A DNA stretch of 64,000 nt from Antennarius striatus (taxonomy: Eukaryota; Chordata; Actinopteri; Lophiiformes; Antennariidae), in contig NC_090787.1 in assembly GCF_040054535.1 (NCBI RefSeq), positions 17,232,001 to 17,296,000 on the forward strand, given 5' to 3'. The position numbers and the translations under genes were made by a program. Under the pieces are notes generated by a model that made no database searches, had not been told where the DNA came from, and saw nothing but the letters and a program-made list of their open reading frames with translations. Positions within the stretch are counted from its first letter, which is position 1, and every line of letters begins with the position of its first letter. Shown piece by piece: positions 1 to 10,851 of this stretch.

Positions 1-250
1 CCTTGACCTTGAGAAAAGTAGGCCAAGGTGAAATTTCAACTTTTGTACACTCGGGAACCGGACAAAGTAGAAAGACGAGGGAGAACGCCTTTGTGAGTAA
101 CGGAGATAAAAACTAGTGCTTTGATCTGTGGTCTTTATTCGACATATGCTTTGATCTACATATGCACTAGCTTTGATCTATGGTCAAAGCTAGTGCATTG
201 CTTTGATCTACCCTGAAAGGTCAAAGCTATGCACTAGTAAGGTACTACTT
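1..250 (-). repeat. Dispersed repeat copy A with perfect hairpin, cut by the window edge
   Basis: Bases 1-54, read on the minus strand, match 11185-11240 read on the plus strand. The shared core is GAGTGTACAAAAGT followed by GAAATTT and a CCTTG/AAGGT-rich tail. A second shared module is a hairpin: GCACTAGCTTTGA at 164-176 pairs perfectly with TCAAAGCTAGTGC at 184-196 across a 7-base loop. Both modules recur in copy B in inverted order, as expected of one element in the opposite orientation. I do not recognise the family. The left end is lost at the window edge. Confidence 0.6.
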
Positions 251-713
251 TCAGGGTGCCCTGACTGGGTAAGTCGCACGATGTTTCGGTCTCTGACTAC
301 TTTGGTTCTTGCTGCTGATTGTTTTTTTAAGCATATTTATAATTTCCATGCATTATTCTTCAAACAAATTGATTAGTAAATCAATAAATTATAATCTATC
401 ATTGTAATTCAACGCATGGTACAGGATCTATGATTCTAGACTGATTTCCTTCCTGCACCAAAGGTTAAGAGCAAGAGATGTTGTAGTTGTTGTCAGCAGA
501 TGATGATGATTTACATGCGGCTGTCTCTTCTGACAGTGTTTGTAATTATGTACAGGATTTAAGTGGTGCTGATTCATATCAGTAGGTGTTAACCCTACGT
601 GGATGCACTCAACCCTCTCAGCCAGCGTCCCCAGGCCGTGTTCCTCCTTCCCTCCCTGCCTCTGGTCAGCTCAGCTGGTTGTTTTTTAACCCGGTCTTCC
701 CCTCTCATTCCAG

Positions 714-3700
714 GCTGCTGTCTCAGCTGGACGAGACGGAAAGGGCGTTTGATGAGTTCTGGGTGCGGCATCAGACCAAACTGGAGCAGTGTCTCCAGCT
801 GCGTCACTTTGAGCACAACTACAGAGAGGTGAGGCCGGTAGATCGGCTGAAATCCGCGCACTAGAGGCCACGTAACTTCTATTCAGGCTGTGACTGGTCT
901 GCTGCAGGTCAGGGCTCTGCTGGATCAGGTGTCAGACAAACTGGTGACCTTCTCTGAAGTGGGAATCAGCCCAACCCACGCTGACCATATCCTCTGTGAC
1001 CTCACCATCTATGAGGAGAAAGTCTGTGTGAGTAACACCCCCGAAGCCCCATCATTAAACTGTGGCATGGATAGATGTAGTACTTTTATGTTTTACATGC
1101 AATCATAGCACTGTCTGTAGTTGTGGCTCAGACTTTACATGTTTGATTTTTCTCAACAGGACACTAAAAAGCGAGCTTATTGTCATTTTTAAAAAAAATA
1201 ATTATGTATTAGGTCATTCAGTGCATTAGGTGGGATGAAAGAGACATCAATGAATCATCAGTAACACAGATTAAAGTGATTATTTTAACCACATTTATAA
1301 TACGTACTTAAGAATTCTACTCTGTCAGGTCCGTCTGTTCTGCAATATGAAAAAAACATGCCTGGATCCAGAGATGAAAGAAAATACATGATTGGTTCAT
1401 TCATTCATTCATTCATTCATTCATTCATTCATTCATTCATTCATTCATGCATTCATTCATTCATTCATTTGTTTTCTTGAAAACAATTAGTAACCATCTC
1501 GCCTTCAGCTGCCCTAATCAAATTTGGGTCAGTGGTTTACGCTGGAGCCTCTTTCAGCTGACATGAGGCGGGAGGTGGGGTACACCTTGGACAAGTCGCC
1601 AGTTTATCAAAGGGTCATCATTCCTCACATTTTAGTTGTGATTCCATAGAGATTTGAAACATATATCAGATTCTGTTAAACATGGATGCCAATGATAACC
1701 ACAATGGACAAAGTGTCTTCAAGGTATTGAAAAGCCAGCAGGATGAAGGTTTCATCCAGGGTTGGAGAGCAGTTGTTAGTCAATCACCGTCTCTCCTTAC
1801 TGGTCCACAGGAGGTGCTGAACAGAGCCTCGTCATTGGCCCTGGAGGGCGAGCAGCTGATCCAGAACTCCCACTACGCCGAGGACTCCATTCAGCCCAAA
1901 TGCATCGAGATCAGGGCAGTCAGTGAGAACGTGAGCAGTGACCTGAGGAACAAGAAGGAGCACCTCCTCAAGGCCATGGCGCTGCACCGCTGCCTGGACA
2001 GTGTAGGACAACACACACACACACTCCCATTGAAAAATAATGATTAACATCAAAGTCCTAATTCACAGCCCCCTCCTCCCTCCACTGTCGTTCTCAGGCC
2101 TCTAAATGGGTGGATGATGGGATATACCTGCTGGCCTCTCAGCCAGTCGACAAATGTTTGTCCCACGACGGAGCGGAGCTCGCCCTGCAGGAGCTGGAGC
2201 GTTATCTGGACAAAGCTGGACCCAACCAGCTGACGGACCTGGATACCATCTGGACCCAGTATGAAGCGGTGCTCAACCAGCAGTTCAGGGTGAGATAAAT
2301 AATAAATAAGTAAATAATATTCATATTTATTAAATTTAATATTTAAATTAAATTTTTGAATAATATTTTCAAGGAACTAAAGTGTAACACTACATCTGAG
2401 TAATCGCTAAGCTCTTAATCCTTTTGTTCTTTTGAAATATTGAGAAGTCTCTATTTAAATGATATGTGTATTGAGTTGCTATGACAACCTTATATTGGGG
2501 GACCCTCTGATGAATGCAGGAGCATGTGGAGAAGGTGTTCCAGAAGCAGGCGTCCATGCTGGACATGTTCACCAAGAGGCAGGTCAGCCTGAGGAAACTA
2601 GCAGCCAAACAGACCCGACCGGTGCAGCCCGTCGCCCCCAGACCCGAAGCGTTCATCAAGTCGCCCCTAAACTCACCCGGTATGTCCCCAAACATCCTGG
2701 AACACGTATTCCACCCAACTCCAGACTCTTCTAGAGGATTATATGTTCTCAGTTCTTTATACACATTATGAGTAGAATAGACAATGGATGGAAACCAAAC
2801 CTTGTGTTTGTGTTTTTCCTCACCCCCCCCTACAGCCCACCGAACACAGCAAGAGAAAAACGCCTCCGACTCCGACTCTGGGAACGACTACGACAAAGTG
2901 AGTGGAGTATATACATATATCATGTTGAACCAGCGTTCTTATCACATATATTTAATTTAATTTAATTTAATTTAATTTAATTTAATTTAATTTAATTTAA
3001 TTTAATTTAATTTAATTTAATTTAATTTAATTTTATTTTATTTTATTTTATTTTATTTTATTTCATTCAGGCAAACAACCAATCACAGAACGGACACGGT
3101 AACAGCCGACATGCCTCCCTGTCGGAGGAGGAGGAGAACCTGGCAGTGCTCCGGAGGTGAGGGATCAGTCATCACCCTTTCATCTATAATCACATTACAC
3201 AGCAGATGTTCTGTGTGAAAACAGTCACTGCTTTATCTGTGGAGCGGTGCCTCTGATTCCATTACCTGTGCGTTTTACCCACATCATCAAACTGATCTGT
3301 CATATTCTCTGCGCCTGCAGACACGTCATGAACGAGCTCCTGGAAACGGAGCGAGCCTACGTGGAGGAGCTACTCTGCGTGTTGCAGGTGTTTTATTCGA
3401 TCCTCGATGTTCATACATATCCTTCTCTTTCATAAATATCCAGAATGACATGTTTCATTTTCCTCTGTTTGCAGGGATACGCCTCTGAGATGGATAATCC
3501 AGCGATGTTCCACCTCATACCTGCTCCTCTACAGAATAAAAAGGAGGTTCTGTTTGGCAACATGCCGGAAATCTACCACTTCCACAGGAGGTAAAGTAGA
3601 GTTGACATGCTGTTAGCCTTACAGTGTACCTCAAGCCTTTTTTATTTCCCCCCTTACCCCTCTGACAACCAGCGTTTGCCACTGATAAGCTCCAGCACCA

Positions 3701-6700
3701 ACAAATGTTCATTAAATGACCATCTTTGTCTCTTATTCTTTATCTTCGTCATTAACAGCGTGATTTTTGCTGCTTTCAGGACCTTTCTGAGGGAGATGGA
3801 GCAGTACACCGACTGTCCGGAGCTGGTTGGGAGGTGTTTCCTACAGAGGGTGAGCGAACGATGAGGTTTTCATGTGATGATCTGGTGTTGCTGATGATAT
3901 TTCTGGAACACCAATGGTTTTTCATTTGTTTCTTCAAGATGACAGACCTGCAGATCTACGAGAAGTATTGTCACAACAAGCCTCGCTCCGAAAGCCTTTG
4001 GAGACAGTGCTCCGACTGTGCCTTCTTCCAGGTAAAAACAGTCACACATTCACATTTTTAAGTAAATATTTGGTGCTGGATTTAATTTGAAACCATTTCT
4101 TTTATTTCTATCAGGAATGTCAGAAAAAGCTGGAGCATAAACTGGGTTTAGATTCCTACCTGCTGAAGCCTGTTCAGAGGATCACCAAATATCAGCTGCT
4201 TTTGAAGGTACTTTTGTTTTGGTCTTAAATCAACTGGAGTGACTTTTATGTGCAATTTCTCTTCTTTTCTTTTTATCACAAGCTTCATGTTTATTATGTG
4301 GTTGCCTGCAGGAAATGTTGAAGTACAGTAAGAGCTGTGAGGGAGCAGATGACCTCCAGGAGGCGCTGAGCTCCATCCTAGGCATACTGAAGGCTGTCAA
4401 CGACTCCATGCATCTCATAGCCATTACAGGATATGAGGTGAGACATGAAACAGGATGCTTCCTATAGATGACTAACATGAATGGCACCGTGCTGTAGGCG
4501 CTAGAGGAGCTCTTCCAGCGTCTTTGACTCTCCTGCTCTGTCTCAGGGTAACCTGAGTGAGCTGGGGAAGCTGCTCATGCAAGGGTCGTTCAGCGTGTGG
4601 ACGGAGCACAAGAAAGGTCACGCCAAGGTCAAGGATCTGGCTCGTTTCAAGCCCATGCAGAGGCACCTCTTCCTCCATGAGAAGGCCCTCCTCTTCTGCA
4701 AGAGGAGGGAGGAGCAGGGGGAGGGCTACGAGAAAGCCCCCTCATACAGCTTCAAACAGTCTCTGAGTGTGAGCGCCTTAACTCCTGCAATGCTGACACG
4801 TCTGCAGCTTTTGTCTTTTGTACTTCCTCTCTGCTGATCTGTTTGTATTCATTAAGCTTTTTCGACAACAGATGAGCGCTGTCGGCATTACTGAGAACGC
4901 AAAAGGCGACAACAAGAAGTTTGAAATCTGGTGCAACTCCAGAGAAGAGGTTTATATTGTTCAGGTACATTAAGTCTTCTGCTGAATGAATAAAACTGCA
5001 GTGACTCATATTGTCTTTGTAGCTAAAGAGTGATTTCTCTGTGCTGTACAGTCTTTTCTGCTAATCTCAGGCTGAATACTGAGATTAAGTCCAATAAATG
5101 CAGATTTAAGTCAAGTTTGATAAGTGAAAATTCAACCCATGTTTTTTCACTGTTCATTTCCAATGGTTTCTTTAATTTGATCAATAAAAAAAAAAAAAGC
5201 AATATAGCAAAATACCAAGTCACATTAGCTCCATAAAGTCTTCAAGTAACACAACTGCAAAATGCAAATTTAACAGTCAGTGAATCCACTAATCTGCCTT
5301 TTAGATTATGCAATAAAATAGATGTTTTGTATAAGAATAACCCTTGAGGTAACAGTTTTAAAGCTATTTACAGTTAGAATGAATTTTTCAATATTTGTCA
5401 ACCCTTTCAGGCGCCTGCAGCTGAAGTGAAAACGACGTGGGTGAACGAGATCAGGAAGGTTCTGACAACCCAGCTGGAGGCGTGCAGAGGTACAAAGAGA
5501 GGAAGTAATCCAGAACCAGTTCTAATTTAATGCCCACACCCAGCATGTGCAGTGCTACTTTTTTCTTTTCTTTTTTAGAAATGATCGAGAAAGAATAATC
5601 TAATGTTTAGTCATGAATATTCTGAACTGTCCATCTGTGTTTCAGAGGCCAGCCAGCAGAGGGCGCCAGAGCCAGTTTTCCAGTTCCCCCCAGTGGCCGT
5701 CGGAGCGGTCAGTCTCAGGTAGATCTTCACAACAAATTTAAATTTAAATTATCACTTTCATCTTTGACATTTCTGTTGATGATCAAAGTGTTTCCAGAGG
5801 CTTTTTTGAAGCTTCTCATGTACTGCTTTTTTTTTTTTTTTTCCATTCACAGTCCGTTCAAGTCTGGTCAGAGGAGCTTAAAGGAGGAGCAGGAGAGGAG
5901 AGCTGATCCCCTCATCCCTGATGTCAGTTACACCACATCACCAAAGTACACAGGGAAATGTAAGTATGGAGACTTTAATACAAACTTCACTGCTTGTACA
6001 CCTGTAATAACTTCCTCCTCTCCGTCCATGACACTAAACTTACCCTCTTCCTTCCTTCTTTTTTGTCCCATCTTCCTGCTTTTCTGGGCCAGATGAGGCT
6101 GTGACTAGTCCTACCTCAGACGGGGCTGCTGTCACTAAAAAGCGTTTTACGTTACAGGGCTTCAGTAACCTCAAAACGCAGAAAGGTAACTGCAGACCAT
6201 CAGTTTCATATCTAACTTCACTACTTCTCCAGTGTTATGAAATGACTAAATGTATTCATCACAATTTTGAAAAGTCTTTCCCCCTATTTTTTCTCAGTAT
6301 TTTTTTTTACATTAGAAACCTCTCACATCCGTATGGTAAAAACTCATAAAAGTTGTTGGCTTAGTGAAGAAACAGTCCAGGTCCTATCTTAACATTAGGA
6401 ACAGATGAGCCCAGAAACGGGCATTTCTAACCACCCATTAACACATGACGTTAGAAACTACCTGAAATATGCCAGAGTTGGTCGGTAGTTCAACACTGCA
6501 TGCTTCCCTTCACAGAGTCCCCAACTACTGATGATAAAAGGTTTACATTACCCATGACCTTCCTCCCGTCACCAGGTACACACAGCTCTAAACCCCCGAT
6601 AGAGTTCAGCCCAATGCTCTGACTTTTCATAGAGGAAAAAGCACAATCGTTATCAAAAACATTAAAAAGTATTATCTATTAGTGGTGTCCTAGTGTTGAG

Positions 6701-8987
6701 GCACCATCACAACTCAAGGATGAAGCCACTAAATGGAATTCAGCCACCATGGCTGCTTTTCTCCTCGTGACATGTCAGAGTGAATGTATTGACATGAAAT
6801 CATCCCAACACCCCAACAACTCCCCCATCGTAGCCGTTTGTCTACATCTGTGTCGTCTGTCGTCACCTCTCTGATCCAGCTGTTAGTTCAGAGTGTGATT
6901 GAACATATTTAAATCCTACATGTCTCATTAAAAAATACCTAACCTCTTCATTTTTTAAAAAAATTCCTCAAAGGGTCTCCCACCAGCCCCGATCACAGGA
7001 CGAAACGCCAGAGCGATCCAACTCCGTTCGGCTTCAAAGGTAGTTACTGTCTCCACAGCGACGCAATATTCTTGCTGTCCAGTGAATAGCTCATCCGTGA
7101 CGTTTGAGCTCAGCCTCGGTCTCTAAAACAGATGAGTTTGAGTGTCTGTAGCTCTGCGTGACTAGCTGTATTTCTGCTGCCTCCTATCCCTCAGATGCAG
7201 GCCCACCGCCCCTCTACCTGAGCAGGGCCCGGTGGCTCAGCACATCTAGTCTCTTACAGACAAAGAGGAGAGGTACACTGGCACTAGCAGCTCACGCTGG
7301 CTGTGTGTTAATGTGTCACTACCACAAACTATACTGTCTTTCTCCGTGTTTGCTTCCACAATCTCCACACCAAATGATAAATCACAGAAAAAAACACACG
7401 CCGATGGAGAAATCTTTGCTTCCCACTTTTCCTTTGTTTACTGAAATTGATGGAGGTGCATGCAGGTCTCTTTGTCTCACTCAGTTTTTCGGGAGTAGAT
7501 GTTGAACAGGTGGTTTGATGTTGGGATTCCTGGGATGATCCTTTCCTTTTTTCCCCCCTCTTTTAAACTGTTGAAAAGCAGCAGGAGGAGACTGTTTCTG
7601 TAAGCTGTCTGTCTCCCCCAGGATGGAACAAGGCCTCGCTGTCGATGGACGCGTCAGAGGAACAGGACGACTATTCCAGCGCCGAGGAGCCTCTAAACTC
7701 CGACCCGGAGGATGATCCCAGCAAGAAGTTGGTGAGTTACATCAGCGTGACTGAACCTAAATCATTCGTAAAGTGGGGGCAACAATCTCTACAATGAAAC
7801 CATAAACATTTAGGGGTGAACCTTGGCTTCCTGTTTGCATCAGGGTTTGGCTTCAAGGGGTTATAATGACGAGTAAGTTAATAATAATTCCAGAGCAACT
7901 AAAACAAAGTTGTTTTATTCGCCACACATTTCGTGGTTAAGCAGGGGTCAACTCAATATAATTTTCAGCAGTTCCACAATAGTTTAATAATAAACTGAAT
8001 AAATAAACTAAATAAATAAACAACTAAACTAAATAAATAAATAGATAAATAAGCTAAAATAAATAGATAGAGCATACTCTTCTTAATAGCAGCCAATACA
8101 GTTTCAGGAACAATTATTCCACTGCCTTAGCACTATAACAGAAACAATGGAAACCATCATTGATGCTAGTGATGAAAAGATGCACTCCATTGGAATCTTT
8201 GTCGACCTTATTAAAGCTTTTGATACAATTAACTTTGGAATTTTAATTGAAAAATTGGAAAGATTTGGATTTAGGTGGACAGTACTAGAATGGATTAAGA
8301 GCTATTTGGGAGGGGAGACATAAGAAGGACTAGACATGGTGGGTGGAGTACTGCAGGGGTCAGTGTTGGGTCTAAAACTGTTAAACTTGACATAAATGAC
8401 TTGTGTAAGGTTTCAGAGTTCCTAATACCTTTTGACCACACAGAGGCAGCATATCACCTTGTAAAATTGTATTTGTACAGTACATATTTTTTCACTTTTG
8501 CGTGTTTCCCTGCTTGGTTTTGAACAGTGTGCTGGTAAATACACCGCGACGGCTGACAGTGAGCGGAGCGGCGATCAAGAGCTCTCAGTGAAGAGTGGAG
8601 ACGTGGTGCAGCTGGTGAAGGAGGAGGGTGATGGACACTGGTGAGAAAACATCCCCACACCAACTGTAAAACATTACAGCAGTGATCCCTGACAAAGTCG
8701 ATCTTGTGTGGTGGTGCAGGCTTGTGCGGAACCTGAGTTCTTCCAAAGAGGGCTGGATTGCAGCTGTGAATCTCACCACACTCATTGGAAAGTCTGCGTC
8801 TTACCAGTCTCTCACCAGCTCAGGTATTGAAATGATCCCGGCTCGTATTTGTGACACACAAACAGATAACCACACCTCACATTAACACTCCTACATGTTC
8901 ACAATAGAAGGCAGTGGATCTGGAAACCTCAGCACGTCGTCCAGCTGCAGCGAGACCTACCCAAGCTTCTCTGACATCAAACCCTGA
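714..8987 (+). CDS. mcf2l: MCF2L/DBS-type Rho guanine nucleotide exchange factor, C-terminal 922 residues (5' end outside window)
   Basis: This is a Dbl-family GEF that would activate Rho-type GTPases at membranes. In-frame GT-AG exons are 714-828, 908-1027, 1811-2002, 2098-2289, 2520-2679, 2836-2897, 3071-3156, 3321-3387, 3475-3590, 3780-3849, 3939-4031, 4115-4207, 4312-4437, 4547-4768, 4872-4964, 5411-5489, 5646-5718, 5853-5959, 6093-6185, 6516-6575, 6974-7039, 7195-7272, 7622-7731, 8528-8640, 8720-8823 and 8908-8987. The first five encode spectrin-type helices. The DH domain starts near 3321 ([19 protein letters not shown]) and contains [19 protein letters not shown]. The PH domain lies at 4547-5489 ([19 protein letters not shown]). 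The SH3 domain lies at 8528-8823 (ALYDY-like [23 protein letters not shown]). SH3 presence and the DH wording favour MCF2L over MCF2. The tail [14 protein letters not shown] ends at TGA 8985-8987. Which teleost paralogue (a or b) it is cannot be decided. Exons 20-22 are the least certain. Confidence 0.93.
1396..1612. repeat. (ATTC)n microsatellite plus degraded teleost SINE/LINE-tail repeat
   Basis: A run of ATTC units fills about 1396-1470, with one interruption. At 1540-1612 there is wording (GCTGGAGCC..., GGGGTACACC, GGACAAGTCGCCAG) that recurs widely in fish genomes as the 3' part of a dispersed short retroelement. The pieces at 33490-33770 and 41598-41672 belong to the same general family. 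It lies inside an MCF2L intron. Family assignment rests on recognition only. Confidence 0.6.
2951..3064. repeat. Pentanucleotide microsatellite (TTTAA)n grading into (TTTTA)n
   Basis: About 16 TTTAA units are followed from about 3030 by TTTTA units. The tract ends within ten bases of the AG (3069-3070) that begins the MCF2L exon at 3071, so it supplies most of the T-rich tract before that acceptor. Confidence 0.9.
5653..5664 (+). promoter_or_regulatory. Candidate CTCF core motif inside an MCF2L coding exon
   Basis: CCAGCAGAGGGC fits CCASYAGRKGGC exactly and is followed by GCC, as in strong sites. It overlaps codons of exon 5646-5718. Binding is not shown. Confidence 0.35.
8085..8450 (+). mobile_element. 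Degenerate non-LTR retrotransposon reverse transcriptase fragment
   Basis: Reading the plus strand gives [14 protein letters not shown], then [11 protein letters not shown], then GVLQGSVLG. These are the QYGF, (L/F)DLxKAFDT and GxPQGSxLG blocks of LINE reverse transcriptases, in the right order and spacing. Stops and frame breaks (for example at 8322) show it is dead. It lies in the last large intron of MCF2L, upstream of the first SH3 exon. An L2/Rex1-like origin is likely but not proven. Confidence 0.75.
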
Positions 8988-9920
8988 AGTCTCCTGCGCT
9001 TTCTCCATCACCAGACTGCTCACCGGGATGCTAGCATCACGTGACTCGTTGTGCTGTGTTGTCAACGTCCGTATTGAAATGAATGTGTTGCCCCTTTCCA
9101 CAGAAAGCCGTATTTTTCCAGTAGATAAAATTATTCACATGCATAATGTGTCATACATGTGCACATTGTATAGATTTGCTCACGCAATTGCACAATTGTA
9201 CAGTGAAGAGGTTGAATGCAGAAACTTGTCACAACACAGTGAAGGGATTCTCCTCACAGACGGAGGATCTTCCGTGTCCCAGATGTATGAATGGACCAGC
9301 AGGACTGATCTAAGTTAATGCATCACTTTAAGGTGACATCAAACCCTCATAAAGATCATCTATCGTATGTGGACGACTGGTTTTTGTGTTTACCTGAACG
9401 TATTTACTCGGTAGCTTTAGCTGTAAATAAAATAAGAAGACATAAATATGCACGTTATTCAGCTTGAATGAATGTTTACTGTCTCATCGCACTATATCTC
9501 TTCCTTTTCCCCTTTACACATTTCTATTTATTTGTAAGAAACAGAAAATGTATAGTCAATTTTTAATTTGCTCCTGTCATATTTTCTTGCTCTATTTCTT
9601 CTACAGCCTGTCATCTATAATCTTTATTTTCTAGCAGCCCAGATTTTGAGATATGAGCTTTTGTCTGTTGAGGTCTGTGGCAGCAATCAGTCTGTATTTG
9701 TGTACCTTACTGGTAAAAAAAAATGTGAATAATAAGAGATTACTGTATAATTCTAATTCCTTTCAGATGGCTCATGTTCAGATTGTAGATATTGTTCATT
9801 AATATTGTCTGTCCTCATGTTTCTTAATTGAAATGCTATATTGTATATGGTGATGTCACAACATTGTGACTCTTTTTTACATAAATAAGTTGTGATAATT
9901 CAATCAGCATCTCTTGGGTC
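8988..9920 (+). other. mcf2l: MCF2L 3' untranslated region
   Basis: This is AT-rich non-coding sequence following the TGA at 8985-8987. An AATAAA signal lies at 9426-9431, and a further ATAAATAAG-type site near 9885 could give a longer 3' end. No other gene is seen between here and the PHF11 promoter at about 10.7 kb. Confidence 0.6.
9426..9431 (+). terminator. mcf2l: Candidate polyadenylation signal AATAAA for MCF2L
   Basis: A canonical hexamer lies 440 bases after the MCF2L stop codon. It is the first AATAAA downstream on the plus strand. Use is inferred, not shown. Confidence 0.5.
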
Positions 9921-10724
9921 TTTTTTGACAGTAAATGAAGACTTTATACCACTTTGCACTATGGGATACTGTTAAAGGACGGTGGTTTTTGTTTCTTAGC
10001 ATCTCCAAGAGAATCACTATGAGACTTTGGGCCTCGAAGTCAAACATTTATTGGATGACGATCGCACATACAACTGATGTTATGGAAACTGATCTGGTTG
10101 TCTCTGCAGCTTGAACAGCGAGCCCCCAACCATAGTAGGCTATACAGCACATGTGGATGAGACATGAGACAGCATCACCTATCACAAAACACACACAGCC
10201 AGTTGATTCTCCTTCAGTTTTACACAATGTGGTAGGTTAGGTTACAGTATATCAAAATTATGCAATTCACAAAATATTGACCACGTGTTTGTCCTAATAA
10301 CAAGACTGACAGAATAGAAAGTAAACAGGATATTATGATTATCCTAACAATCCTCACATGTCTTTTGTTTATATCACTCCTATCACTCATTACTAATGTT
10401 TTTCTCTCTGGCTGGAGTAGACTGTGTATTCCTGACATTAAAATAAGTTGTTAAATCAGACATCTGGGTAAAAGAAGGCCTGATAAAATCCTTTGAGTAG
10501 AAATGAAAGTGAAACTGACCAACTGGGTTGCCACGTTAGTATAAACCCTCCGTCTGTGGGTAAAAATGTCCTTGTCAATGATTTTAGTCAATAGATAGAT
10601 CTGCTGTTTTCTGAACGTGTTGTTTACAAGAGTGACTATTTTAATCTGTTTTGAGTCGAAACAATAACACACAATTATAAAACCATTTTTAAAAAAATCG
10701 ATCTTATCCGTTAGCTACGTATGA

Positions 10725-10796
10725 TGACGTCCATATCTCATAATGCAGGATATTTTCAAAACCTGGCAACCACGTCCAGGGGGAAAGCCGGAAGTG
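10725..10796 (+). promoter_or_regulatory. phf11: Putative PHF11 promoter: CRE-like and ETS sites
   Basis: TGACGTCC at 10725-10732 resembles a CRE/ATF half-plus site. CCGGAAGTG at 10788-10796 is a consensus ETS site, 56 bases before the PHF11 ATG. No TATA box is evident. The combination is typical of a TATA-less housekeeping promoter. The assignment is by motif and position only. Confidence 0.4.
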
Positions 10797-10851
10797 GCTG
10801 GCCGTGCGGAGGAGAAGACCATCCCGATACTGCAAGACCATTAGTCCAGAT

